34,760 nt of DNA, taken from contig JADZAA010000032.1 of NCBI GenBank assembly GCA_020852855.1, positions 1 through 34,760 on the forward strand, given 5' to 3'. The stretch is from Bacteroidota bacterium. GTDB lineage: Bacteria; Bacteroidota; Ignavibacteria; Kapaibacteriales; UBA961. Position 1 is the first letter of the stretch, and each line of letters begins with the position of its first letter. Below are positions 1 to 8,330 of this stretch, piece after piece. The position numbers and the translations under genes are program-made. Under the pieces are notes generated by a model, which had not been told where the DNA came from, made no database searches, and saw only the letters and a list, made by a program, of their open reading frames with translations.

Positions 1-296
1 GACCCAGACTTCAAGTGCAAAGCACGAGAATATGAACGGGAAAATACAATCGGTAATATCTAAAGCAAGAGGATTTTTAAATTTCGAGCGATTTAGAATT
101 AACGCCCTATTCTACTTCTGAAAACTTAACTTTGCTCCATTAAAATTTTAGTAATGCCTTAATAATTACATAATTGCCGTTAAATAATCGCACAAAACAG
201 TATTGTATCTGCTTAAAAAGATAATCAATTACAGAAAATTTGTGCAATTTATTGTTGAACTTTATGTAACATAGTGTTGTCAATAACAAAATGCTC
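1..296. other. AT-rich non-coding left flank
   Basis: This stretch lies downstream of the YCF48-repeat gene, whose TAA stop is at 297-299. It is AT-rich and I see no credible coding region, tRNA-like fold or strong hairpin followed by a T-run. A 10-nt string, TCAAGTGCAA near position 11, also occurs inside the IS30-like inverted repeats at 24.1 and 34.1 kb. The match is too short to call an element end here. Confidence 0.5.
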
Positions 297-2366
297 TTAT
301 CTGATTACCGTAAATAATCTCGAAACAACGTTTGATGCGAATGTAATGCGTATGATATATGCGCCCGGTGCAAGTCGGTTGACAGGTATTTCAATGGAAA
401 AACTATTCTTTTTATCGGTTAAAAAGGTCGCGCCATCAAAATTTTCCTTGAAAACGGAAGTACCGGTTAAATCTGAAATTTCAAGCGAAGCGGGAGAATC
501 GTCGCTGCTTAACGTAATGCTTTCGTGTGCGGGCGACGGATAAAGCAAAATGCCTCTGCCGGCTATTTCTTCGACGGCATTAGTAGGAACATTTACACGC
601 GCTTTCAGAACTGTGCCGCCGCTGCCTACTGCCCAGCCGGTCGAGTCGTTAATGAACAATGCTTTGTGAAGCGTACTCGACGTGCCGGTAAATTGGGATT
701 TCCATGTTTCGCCGCGGTCGGTAGTGCGAATGGCCGTGCCTTCGTCGCCTACAATCCAGCCAACAAGGCCGGAAGCAAAAGTTATAGAGCGAAGTGTAGC
801 GGATTCGCCCGTAATTTTTGCGTGCCACGACGCGCCGCCGTCGGTAGTGGAACGCAAAGTACCGTTTTCACCGCATATCCAGCCGTTTTGAGCGTTAGCG
901 AACCATACTCCGTATAGCGCGGTAGCCAAGCCGCTGACTTGCGGTTCCCATGTTTCACCGCCGTCGTTTGTGGAAAACACGGCTCCTGCGCTTCCTACAG
1001 CCCAGCCAAGATATTGATTTAGGAAGAATACATTGAAAATTGCCGTGTCGCCGCGTTGCAGTTTCAATTTCCAAGTTTCGCCGCCGTCGGTTGTGGCTGA
1101 TATTCCGTTTGTACCGGCAATGAACCCCATTATTGGTGACAGAAAACGCACCGCATAAAGCTGTCCGGTCGTTCCGGTGTTTTGAAGCGTAAAATTTTCT
1201 CCGCCGTCTGTTGTGCGCATTACAGTGCCGTTCGCGCCTGCAATCCAGCCGATTGCGGGCGAAATAAATGCCGCATCGCGCCAAGTAATCTGAAAAGGCG
1301 ATGAAATGCGTTGCCACTTTGCACCGCCGTTTTGAGTGCGCAATATAACGCCGGAATCGCCGACGGCCCAGCCGCGTTGAGCATCTGAAAATGAAATGCC
1401 GTACAGATTTGTTGTGGGGCCTCTTGTTAAATTGTTCCACGTTTCGCCGCCGTCGGTCGAGCGAAGCGTTGTGCCGCCCGCGCCTATGGCAAAACCTTCG
1501 TTTCGATTTGAAAATCGGATGCCGTGCAGGGATTGCGCAATACTTGCAGTACTTACCTTCCACGTTTCGCCGCCGTCGGTCGAGCGGAGAATTATACCGT
1601 TATCGCCGCAAGCCCAACCGAATGAAGCGTCAAGAAAGAAAATGTCGTTTAGCGTTTGAATTACACCGGATTTTTGCACTTTCCACGTATTGCCGCCATC
1701 AATTGTTGAAATAATGCCGCCGAGAGTTCCTGTCGCCCAGCCGCGTCCGTTCGGCAAGAACCAAATACCGTTCAGTCCGCTTTCGGTTTTTGTGAATTGC
1801 GGTTGCCAAGAGTGCCCGCTGTTATCCGTTGTAAGTATCAGCCCGTTGTTTCCGGCAACCCATCCTTTGGAACTGTCAGTGAAATGCACGGCGTTGAATA
1901 TTCCCGAAACACCGCTGATTATTGAAGACCAATTTTGGCCGCCGTCGGTAGTTTTCAGCAAAGCAGCTTTGTTACCGACAATAAAACCGGTTTTTTCATT
2001 TATGAAAGACACGGCGTTCAGCGTTTGCATTGTGGAATTCGGCTGTAATTTCCAGGTTTGCCCTGCATCGGAAGTATGCAGTATTGCACCGCTGCCGCCA
2101 ACCGCCCAACCTGATGCCGAACTTGGAAAGCAAACGGCGTTAAGTGTTTGAACAGTAGGGCTGTTGGCCGTTGTGAAGTTAATTCCGTTATTTGCCGTGG
2201 ATAGTATTGCGCCGCTTGTGCCGACGGCATAAAATTTTCCCGAAGGAGATATGTATGAGCCGCGAAGGTCATTGCCTATAGGTAACGGATTCTGCCAATC
2301 CCAGCCGTTTTGTCCGAACAGCATAGCGGGCAGGAACAGCACGGAAACTATGAAAATATAGCGCAT
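297..2366 (-). CDS. Secreted YCF48/BNR-repeat beta-propeller protein with T9SS sorting tail
   Basis: 689 aa from the chosen ATG. The ORF track extends 37 codons further upstream into pfk, but the ATG at 2366 is preceded by AGGAG at good spacing and starts a clear signal peptide (MRYIFIVSVLFLPAMLFGQ). The body is about 14 repeats of roughly 43 residues, each carrying a variant of GWAVGxxGxILRTxDGGxTW. These are the YCF48/photosystem II stability-like and BNR sialidase-like repeats that form beta-propeller blades; fourteen blades would suit two seven-bladed propellers (inference). The last ~80 residues (GILLYPSPAHESITL... ending RLFTVIR) look like a type A Por-secretion tail, implying export by SecYEG and then the type IX system to the cell surface. 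It lies 44 bp after pfk on the same strand, so it may be cotranscribed. The substrate or partner is unknown; despite the YCF48 name, no photosynthetic role is implied. Confidence 0.88.
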   Translation of the reverse strand: MRYIFIVSVLFLPAMLFGQNGWDWQNPLPIGNDLRGSYISPSGKFYAVGTSGAILSTANNGINFTTANSPTVQTLNAVCFPSSASGWAVGGSGAILHTSDAGQTWKLQPNSTMQTLNAVSFINEKTGFIVGNKAALLKTTDGGQNWSSIISGVSGIFNAVHFTDSSKGWVAGNNGLILTTDNSGHSWQPQFTKTESGLNGIWFLPNGRGWATGTLGGIISTIDGGNTWKVQKSGVIQTLNDIFFLDASFGWACGDNGIILRSTDGGETWKVSTASIAQSLHGIRFSNRNEGFAIGAGGTTLRSTDGGETWNNLTRGPTTNLYGISFSDAQRGWAVGDSGVILRTQNGGAKWQRISSPFQITWRDAAFISPAIGWIAGANGTVMRTTDGGENFTLQNTGTTGQLYAVRFLSPIMGFIAGTNGISATTDGGETWKLKLQRGDTAIFNVFFLNQYLGWAVGSAGAVFSTNDGGETWEPQVSGLATALYGVWFANAQNGWICGENGTLRSTTDGGASWHAKITGESATLRSITFASGLVGWIVGDEGTAIRTTDRGETWKSQFTGTSSTLHKALFINDSTGWAVGSGGTVLKARVNVPTNAVEEIAGRGILLYPSPAHESITLSSDDSPASLEISDLTGTSVFKENFDGATFLTDKKNSFSIEIPVNRLAPGAYIIRITFASNVVSRLFTVIR

Positions 2367-2410
2367 ACAAACTCCTGTGTAAGCTAAAAAAACAGTGGTG
2401 AAAGAGAAAA

Positions 2411-3517
2411 TTAGTCGCCGAACGAAATTCCTAAATCGCGTGCTGCCAGCACCGTATCGCTGTCTGTCGGCACGCATCTCATTCGCCCGGCCACTTCATT
2501 CAGCGGCACGTAACGAATATCGGGCGGGTCGAGAGCAACCATAATACCGGATTGTCCCTCGGCGAGTGCGCGAACAGCGGCGGCTCCAAATCTCAGGGCC
2601 AATAAGCGGTCCGATGTTGTGGGGGTGCCGCCTCGCTGTAGATGCCCCAACACTACGGTTCGAGTTTCTTTGCCGGTTAGTCGCTCAAGTTTATCTGCCA
2701 CGCGCGCGCCCGCGCCGCCTAAGCGCTCGGCGCGGCCAATCTCACGGCCTATTACCGAGTAGTCGCCGTCTTTGGGGCGCGCACCTTCGGCTACAACTAT
2801 AATGGAAAATTTTCTGCCCGAGCGTTCGCGCCAAATAACTTTTTCGGCGACCTTATTTATATCGTAAGGTATTTCGGGAATTAAAATTGCGTCGGCCGTT
2901 CCTGCAATGCCGCTGTTGAGCGCAATCCAACCGGCGTAGCGTCCCATAACTTCAACAACCATAACGCGGCGGTGCGATTCGGCTGTGGAATGCAGTCTGT
3001 CAATACATTCCGTCGCAAACGTTACGGCTGTGTCGAATCCGAATGTGATAACGGTTTTATCGAGGTCGTTATCAATGGTTTTGGGAACGCCCACAACTCG
3101 CAAGCCCTTTTCGGCCAGGCGATTGGCTATAGAAAGCGAGCCGTCGCCGCCCACGGCAACCAATGCTCCCACTCCCGCTTTTCGCAATGCCGCTATAATC
3201 TCGTCGGAGCGGTCAATTTCGACTATAGTGCCGTCCGGTTGAGTTACGGGAAATGCTAACGGATTGCCGTGATTTGTAGTGCCGAGTATTGTGCCGCCCA
3301 AATGCGTTATACCACGCACGGAAGCGCGTGTAAGCGGTATTATTCCGCCGTCGGGATATTCGCTTGCGTGTAGAATGCCGTCGTAGCCGTCGCGAATACC
3401 GACAACGTTCCAACCCCGGTTATGCGCCGCAAGCACTACTGCGCGAATGACGGCATTAAGTCCGGGAGCGTCGCCGCCGCCCGTGTTAATGGCTATTGTT
3501 TGGATTTCTGCCGCCAT
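2411..3517 (-). CDS. pfkA: 6-phosphofructokinase, group III (G104/K124) type
   Basis: 368 aa. Phosphorylates fructose 6-phosphate to fructose 1,6-bisphosphate in cytosolic glycolysis. The phosphate donor loop NTGGGDAPGLNAVIR is at residues 11-25, GGDGS at 123-127, the catalytic PKTIDND at 145-151, and MGRYAGWIAL in the sugar-phosphate site. The residue equivalent to E. coli position 104 is Gly (GGDGS), as in ATP-dependent enzymes, while the position equivalent to 124 is Lys (PKTIDND), as in PPi-dependent and group III enzymes. By family knowledge this mixed signature is usually ATP-using but shares ancestry with PPi-PFKs, so donor choice is not certain from sequence. The ATG start has AGGAG about 8 nt upstream. 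It follows aspA by about 98 bp on the same strand. Confidence 0.93.
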   Translation of the reverse strand: MAAEIQTIAINTGGGDAPGLNAVIRAVVLAAHNRGWNVVGIRDGYDGILHASEYPDGGIIPLTRASVRGITHLGGTILGTTNHGNPLAFPVTQPDGTIVEIDRSDEIIAALRKAGVGALVAVGGDGSLSIANRLAEKGLRVVGVPKTIDNDLDKTVITFGFDTAVTFATECIDRLHSTAESHRRVMVVEVMGRYAGWIALNSGIAGTADAILIPEIPYDINKVAEKVIWRERSGRKFSIIVVAEGARPKDGDYSVIGREIGRAERLGGAGARVADKLERLTGKETRTVVLGHLQRGGTPTTSDRLLALRFGAAAVRALAEGQSGIMVALDPPDIRYVPLNEVAGRMRCVPTDSDTVLAARDLGISFGD

Positions 3518-3615
3518 ATATATGCACTCCTGTTTCTATTAAAAAAGCGATTTTGTACGAAATTTATGCAAAATGAATATCGCCGCAGTTCCGATATTCT
3601 GCCAAAATTTACTTT

Positions 3616-5019
3616 TTATGTGTAAAATTTAGGATTCATCAGATTCTCAACGGAAAGCACGGCATCGAGTTTTTCTTTGTCCAACAAATTTCTGCGCAAC
3701 ACAATCGAATAAACAGAATCGCCGGTTTCCAATGCTTCTTTGGCAATGGCAGAGCAAATTTCATAACCCAGAATCGGATTGAGTGCCGTTACTATGCCAA
3801 TACTGTTCATCACGTAATTACGGCAAATGTCAGCATTTGCGGTAATTCCCGATATACATTTTTCGCGTAATGCTTTAAATCCGTTGCGCATCATCGAGAT
3901 AGAGTTGAACAGCGAATATGCGATAACCGGCTCCATAACGTTAAGTTGTAACTGCCCCGCTTCGGCGGCCATAGTTACCGTAACGTCCGCACCGATTACA
4001 TAATAAGCGATTTGATTTACTGCTTCCGGCATTACGGGATTTACTTTCCCCGGCATAATCGAGGAACCCGGCTGTAATTTAGGCAAATTAATCTCGTTCA
4101 GTCCTGCTCGCGGTCCAGATGATAATAAACGTAAGTCGTTGCAAATTTTGGATATTTTTACTGCAATGCGTTTTAATACGCCGGAAAGTTGCACATAAGC
4201 TCCGGTATCGCTTGTAGCTTCAACCAAATTTTCGGCCAATCGAACCGATATTCCGCTGATTTCCGCAAGAAAAACAGTAGCAAGTTCAGGATAACCCGCC
4301 GGTGCATTAATGGAAGTTCCTATGGCGGTCGCGCCTAAATTTATTTCAGTGATTAATGCTTGTGCTTCCGTAAGCCGCGCAATATCTTCGCGTATAGTTA
4401 CCGCGAATCCGGTAAATTCTGTTCCGAGCGTCATGGGAACTGCATCTTGCAATTGCGTTCGCCCCATTTTCAGGACATTTGTAAATTCATTGCCTTTTTC
4501 TGCAAAACTCTCGGCAAGCAGATTCATCTCGGCTAGCAACTCCGAAATATTCAGATACAAGGCAAGCCGAAATGCAGTAGGATAGGCATCGTTGGTCGAC
4601 TGCGAAAAATTAACGTGATTGTTCGGGTGAACAACATCGTAACGTCCTTTTTCTAAACCTAATATCTCCAAGGCTTTATTGGCTATTACTTCGTTGGCGT
4701 TCATGTTGGTGGAAGTGCCTGCACCGCCTTGAATAAGGTCAACGGGAAATTGGTCGATAAGTTCTCCGTCGGCAATAGCATCGCACGCTTTTCCTATAGC
4801 GTCGGCTATTTCTTCCGGCATAACGTGAAGAGCAGCATTTGCTTGCGCTGCCGCCTTTTTTACGTATGCGAATGCACGAATAAGAGCCGGTACGGTAGAA
4901 ATTGGAATATTCGTAATGTGGAAATTCTCGACAGCCCGCATTGTTTGTATGCCGTAGTACACATTGTCGGGAATTTTCATTTCACCGAGAAAATCATGCT
5001 CTATGCGAAAGTTGCTCAT
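3616..5019 (-). CDS. aspA: Aspartate ammonia-lyase
   Basis: 467 aa, the usual length for the family. Catalyses reversible deamination of L-aspartate to fumarate and ammonia in the cytosol. The N-terminus (MSNFRIEHDFLGEMKIPDNVYYGIQTMRAVENF) matches the aspartase pattern better than fumarase C. The fumarase/aspartase superfamily signature GSSIMPGKVNP is at residues 318-328 on the catalytic flexible loop. GGAGTSTNMNANEV (98-111) and HPNNHVNFSQSTNDAYPTA (131-149) are the other conserved substrate-binding blocks. The start is supported by a GAGG-containing stretch just upstream. It lies 35 bp downstream of gmk and in the same direction, consistent with a yicC-gmk-aspA unit. A class II fumarase is the main alternative, but the N-terminal block argues for aspartase. 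Confidence 0.93.
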   Translation of the reverse strand: MSNFRIEHDFLGEMKIPDNVYYGIQTMRAVENFHITNIPISTVPALIRAFAYVKKAAAQANAALHVMPEEIADAIGKACDAIADGELIDQFPVDLIQGGAGTSTNMNANEVIANKALEILGLEKGRYDVVHPNNHVNFSQSTNDAYPTAFRLALYLNISELLAEMNLLAESFAEKGNEFTNVLKMGRTQLQDAVPMTLGTEFTGFAVTIREDIARLTEAQALITEINLGATAIGTSINAPAGYPELATVFLAEISGISVRLAENLVEATSDTGAYVQLSGVLKRIAVKISKICNDLRLLSSGPRAGLNEINLPKLQPGSSIMPGKVNPVMPEAVNQIAYYVIGADVTVTMAAEAGQLQLNVMEPVIAYSLFNSISMMRNGFKALREKCISGITANADICRNYVMNSIGIVTALNPILGYEICSAIAKEALETGDSVYSIVLRRNLLDKEKLDAVLSVENLMNPKFYT

Positions 5020-5054
5020 TGCCGCCTCGTTAAAAAACGCTTTGAAAAATAAAA

Positions 5055-5612
5055 TTATTCGGCCGTAATCGCTTGCTCGGCTTCGGCTAATGTTTTATGT
5101 AAATCATCGTTGACAATTATAATGTCAAATTCGCCGATAAGTTGCATTTCCATTTCTGTTCGCGACAGACGAATTTGTATTTGCTCTTCGGATTCTGTGT
5201 TTCGCGCTTGCAATCGTCGCTTTAATGTTTCCGCGTCGGGTGGCGCAATAAACAATAACAGCGAGTCGTCGGGAAAGGCCCGGCGAATGGACAGCGCGCC
5301 TTTAACATCAACGTCGAACAGCATAGGCCGCCCCTCGCCGAGTGCACGTTGCGTTTCGGAGCGCAAAGTTCCGTATAAGTTTCCGAATATTTCTTCGTAT
5401 TCAAGCAAATCTCCGTCGGCAATTTTTTGCTCGAATTCTTGCTTCGTCAAAAAAAAATAATCTTTGCCGAACACTTCGCCGGCCCGTATAGGCCGCGTAG
5501 TTGCCGACACTGAGAAGCGCAATTCGGGAAACACAGCCAATAAATGACGTGCTACTGTGGTTTTGCCGCCGCCGCTCGGAGCAGAGAGAACAATCAGCTT
5601 TTTTAGAAGCAT
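5055..5612 (-). CDS. gmk: Guanylate kinase
   Basis: 185 aa. Phosphorylates GMP to GDP with ATP in purine nucleotide metabolism. The P-loop APSGGGKTT lies at residues 11-19, followed by the GMP-binding segment FSVSATTRPIRAGEVFGKDYFFL and the conserved LLEYEEIFGNLYGT block. ILFD-type strand MLFDVDVKGALSIR precedes the lid region rich in Arg and Glu. Length matches short bacterial Gmk. The start codon is only 4 nt after the yicC stop, the yicC-gmk pairing seen in many bacteria, so the two are very likely translated from one message. Confidence 0.95.
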   Translation of the reverse strand: MLLKKLIVLSAPSGGGKTTVARHLLAVFPELRFSVSATTRPIRAGEVFGKDYFFLTKQEFEQKIADGDLLEYEEIFGNLYGTLRSETQRALGEGRPMLFDVDVKGALSIRRAFPDDSLLLFIAPPDAETLKRRLQARNTESEEQIQIRLSRTEMEMQLIGEFDIIIVNDDLHKTLAEAEQAITAE

Positions 5613-5616
5613 GGAT

Positions 5617-6486
5617 TTATTCGATATTTTGCGTTTGCTCGCGTATGCGTTCCAATTCCTCTTTCACTTCTACTACGTGATGAGCAATTTCCGCATCATT
5701 TGCTTTCGAGCCGATAGTATTTATTTCACGATGCAGCTCCTGCAATAAAAAATTCATTTTTCGCCCGACTGGTTCCGGTGATTTAAGCAAGTCGTGATAA
5801 AATTTTATATGACTGCGAAGGCGCACACATTCCTCCGAAATGTCAAGCCTGTCGGCAAGCAGTACTATTTCCATTTGAAGACGTTGCTCGTCAATTTCGT
5901 CGCTTTCAAATAATTGCGCTATTCTTTGACGAATTTTTTCACGCTCTTCCGGTACTCTTCGCGCAGATTTTTCCTCGATTTTGGCAAGAATATCTTCTAT
6001 TCGCTTAATTCTGTTTTTGAGGTCTTTTGCTAATTCTTTTCCCTCGTTTTTACGGGCAGCGTCAAGATATTGCAATGATTCGGCTAGGGTTTTTTGTACT
6101 ATTGCCCAAGTTTGCTCCGTTTGCTCGTCGGCCGAACTTTCCCATAAATTTTGCGAAAAATGAAGTAAATCCGAAAGTCCGGGCTGCTCTTTTATTTTAA
6201 GTTTTTTCGACAGATTTTTTAACGCGGTAAAATGTTCTACGGCAATATCTTCGTTGAATTTAGGCGCAGAGTTTTTCGCACCTTCCACATTGATATTTAC
6301 CGAAATATTTCCCCTTGAAACCGCTTTGCGGATAATGTCGCGGGCATCGTTCTCTTTTGTAGCGAGCGAACGCGGCAGTCTTATGCTTGCGTCTAAGTAT
6401 TTTCCGTTAACGCTGCGTATTTCCACCGTAGCCGTTATGCCGTTTTCGGTTGTTTCCGATTTGGCGAAGCCGGTCATGCTGTTCAT
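5617..6486 (-). CDS. yicC: YicC-family endoribonuclease
   Basis: 289 aa. The N-terminus MNSMTGFAKSETTENGITATVEIRSVNGKYLDASIRLPRSL is the hallmark of the YicC N domain, and the C-terminal segment with NFLLQELHREINTIGSKANDAEIAHHVVEVKEELERIREQ is the DUF1732 domain. The middle (about residues 150-200) is charged and helical. YicC proteins are oligomeric RNases that act on RNA in the cytosol; the E. coli member has been implicated in sRNA turnover. It is the first gene of a probable yicC-gmk-aspA message. The start is the only Met-Asn-Ser-Met context matching the family. About 300 bp of AT-rich sequence lies upstream. Confidence 0.94.
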   Translation of the reverse strand: MNSMTGFAKSETTENGITATVEIRSVNGKYLDASIRLPRSLATKENDARDIIRKAVSRGNISVNINVEGAKNSAPKFNEDIAVEHFTALKNLSKKLKIKEQPGLSDLLHFSQNLWESSADEQTEQTWAIVQKTLAESLQYLDAARKNEGKELAKDLKNRIKRIEDILAKIEEKSARRVPEEREKIRQRIAQLFESDEIDEQRLQMEIVLLADRLDISEECVRLRSHIKFYHDLLKSPEPVGRKMNFLLQELHREINTIGSKANDAEIAHHVVEVKEELERIREQTQNIE

Positions 6487-6783
6487 ATTTTTTGATTTTA
6501 TTTGAAAAAAGAAAAACTGTTTATAACATAATGAAAATTACATTAAACTTATTTGTTCCCGATAATACTACTGTATTCTTATACCGAATATATCCGTGAT
6601 TATTTCAGTAAATAATAATTTTACTTGATATATTTACGGAGTAATATATCAAGTTTGAAAAGAAAAATTTACTTGCCGATTATGTTATATTTCGCGGCAA
6701 TTTTACGTAAAAGGGAATTTCGCAAATATTTTAATTGATTGTAAAAAAACGAATTTTATAAAATATTGTTTTTATCTTTCGTT
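6487..6783. other. AT-rich intergenic region between the aldo/keto reductase and yicC
   Basis: Strongly AT-rich, with no ORF matching the codon style of neighbours and no RNA gene that I recognise. It must hold the yicC promoter and the 3' end of the four-gene operon that finishes at 6784. The only marked structure is the 11-bp inverted repeat listed separately. AATATTTGC on the minus strand near 6720-6728 differs by one base from the local TAnnTTTG promoter element and is a weak candidate only. Confidence 0.5.
6623..6654. repeat. Perfect inverted repeat upstream of yicC
   Basis: ACTTGATATAT and ATATATCAAGT form a perfect 11-bp inverted repeat around a 10-nt centre; one further T-A pair extends it inward. 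There is no T-run directly after it on either strand, so it is not a standard intrinsic terminator. Its place about 130 bp before yicC would allow an operator for a dimeric regulator or an RNA hairpin in the leader. Function is not known. Confidence 0.55.
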
Positions 6784-8310
6784 TTATTGTTGATTAACGC
6801 CGAACTGCCGTGTGGCAGATGAAAAATAATTTGTCCAATGTTCACGGCCCAAAGGCTCGTGCCCCGCTGCAAGAGCTGTCAGCACATCGTCGACATATTC
6901 GGTTGTTCTTGCGCCGACGAGTGCGGAGGTTACGCCTTCGGTAGCCATAACCGATTGCAATGCAATTTGTGTAAAAGGTAATTCCGTATATTTTTCGCCG
7001 AAACTTTCGGCAGATGCCCGCCTTATTACGGCCGGAACAGAAATATCAACCGCATATCTCGAGCCTATTGTACCCCACATAAACCGCAAAGAGTCTGTAT
7101 AGCGCGGCAACCATTGTTGCAGGTCATAATTATCTATTTGTTGCAATATATTTAACGCTTCTATTGCGCGTGGCTCCAATTGCTCGGCTAATACCGGTTG
7201 CCAGCCGGAGAAAGACGAAATGGCATTAACAAGCCGCCGCGTTGCCTGCCCGGCCGAAAGCAGTATGCGAAATCGAATAGCAATATCCGGTAATAGTTGA
7301 AGTTGCGGAGAAATCGTATTGAAAAACTCTTGCTCGATATTTGCAACATTGTTAATCAAGGCATCAATTTCCACGCTTGACGGGCTATTTTGAGCGGTTG
7401 CCTGCGTAGTCAGCCGCACTATTGCAGAGTCGCCGGAAAGTGCGTTCAAAGGACGGTTTGCCAATACGGAAATGCCGGATTTCTGCGCGTATTCAAATAC
7501 AGAAAGCGAATCGTTTTCCTGATTTTTATTGTATGCTGCACCTGTTTCCAATAGATTGAAGGGCAATTGAACAAAGCGAAAATGATGGTCGTTTCCCGCT
7601 ACGTCTTTGGCTATATTCAAACATTCTTCCAACGAACAAAATTGCAGATGTGCCGACGGATAGCCGAAAGTATTGGAAGAAATTCCGTACCACGATATTT
7701 TTGCCGAAGCTACAGCTTTTTCGCAATATTCGAAAGCGCGCCGAATCCTCCGATAAAATTCTTCTCGCATATCTGTTGCCGATACGCCCGAAGCCTGCGC
7801 CCATACAAAATAGGATTCCGGGTTATGCAACAGAAATATATTGATATGCAGGAGATTAAGCCTGTCCAAGGATTGATTGAGTTGTTCGGCGAGAAAAAAC
7901 GGATGTATGCTGTGCCATGCATTGTCGTCCAATTTAACAATTCCCGGTATGCGCTTACATTCGTGTTCGCCGCGCTTGGCATCTTCGAGAATACCGCCTT
8001 CGATATAGCCGGCCTTGGTTATAAGAACTATTTCGTCTGCCGAGATTTTATTCTCGTTGGCAAGGTCTTCGAGTACGCTACCGATTAGTATTTCGCTGTC
8101 TCCGAATGCGTAACAGCTTGCCGTGTCTATTAGATTTATTCCCGACAAAACGGCTTTTCTCAAAGCTTGCTCGTGTACTTCAATGCCTATCGCTGTACGA
8201 TATGTGCCAAATCCTGCACGAGAAACAGTTTCGCCGGTCGGCAGTTTGCAATAATAATTTTGCGGGAATTGTTTTGCATATTCCGCTGTAGCTTGTTCTG
8301 CAGTTCGCAT
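6784..8310 (-). CDS. Aldo/keto reductase with a long internal insertion
   Basis: 508 aa from the first ATG (8310); the ORF track starts two codons earlier at a TTG. NAD(P)H-linked oxidoreductase of the AKR TIM-barrel family. The full catalytic tetrad is visible: Asp62 and Tyr67 in IDTASCYAFG, Lys99 in LITKAGY and His162 in FLLHNPE. WYGISSN and the late VTSALVGARTTEYVDDVL block, which binds the cofactor phosphate, are also present. Typical AKRs are about 280-340 aa. Here some 130 residues of mainly helical sequence (about 298-428) are inserted between the LANRPLNAL strand and the last cofactor-binding part. Substrate is unknown. It is the last gene of a tight unit: 20 bp separate it from the DUF1207-like gene upstream. 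Confidence 0.86.
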   Translation of the reverse strand: MRTAEQATAEYAKQFPQNYYCKLPTGETVSRAGFGTYRTAIGIEVHEQALRKAVLSGINLIDTASCYAFGDSEILIGSVLEDLANENKISADEIVLITKAGYIEGGILEDAKRGEHECKRIPGIVKLDDNAWHSIHPFFLAEQLNQSLDRLNLLHINIFLLHNPESYFVWAQASGVSATDMREEFYRRIRRAFEYCEKAVASAKISWYGISSNTFGYPSAHLQFCSLEECLNIAKDVAGNDHHFRFVQLPFNLLETGAAYNKNQENDSLSVFEYAQKSGISVLANRPLNALSGDSAIVRLTTQATAQNSPSSVEIDALINNVANIEQEFFNTISPQLQLLPDIAIRFRILLSAGQATRRLVNAISSFSGWQPVLAEQLEPRAIEALNILQQIDNYDLQQWLPRYTDSLRFMWGTIGSRYAVDISVPAVIRRASAESFGEKYTELPFTQIALQSVMATEGVTSALVGARTTEYVDDVLTALAAGHEPLGREHWTNYFSSATRQFGVNQQ

Positions 8311-8330
8311 TTCCAAATTTCTATTTTTTT

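Noticed and set aside
1-30. Possible third IS30 inverted repeat at the left edge
   Set aside because: Only ten bases match (TCAAGTGCAA) and the rest of the repeat pattern is absent.
955-1563. Minus-strand 202-aa ORF rich in Arg, His and Cys
   Set aside because: It is an alternative frame within the YCF48 repeats; its repeated RRRR strings follow the repeat DNA rather than a protein family.
525-2151. Several plus-strand ORFs (for example 525..917 and 1690..2151) opposite the YCF48 gene
   Set aside because: They are shadow frames of a repetitive GC-biased gene; they show no signal, family motif or ribosome binding site.
2367-2477. N-terminal extension of the YCF48 ORF into pfk
   Set aside because: The internal ATG at 2366 has AGGAG and begins a signal peptide. 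The extension lies within the pfk coding region and has no exported-protein features.
6487-6783. Search for a tRNA or small RNA gene in this gap, and likewise at 33858-34148
   Set aside because: I found no cloverleaf, no CCA-type end and no strong hairpin with a T-run.
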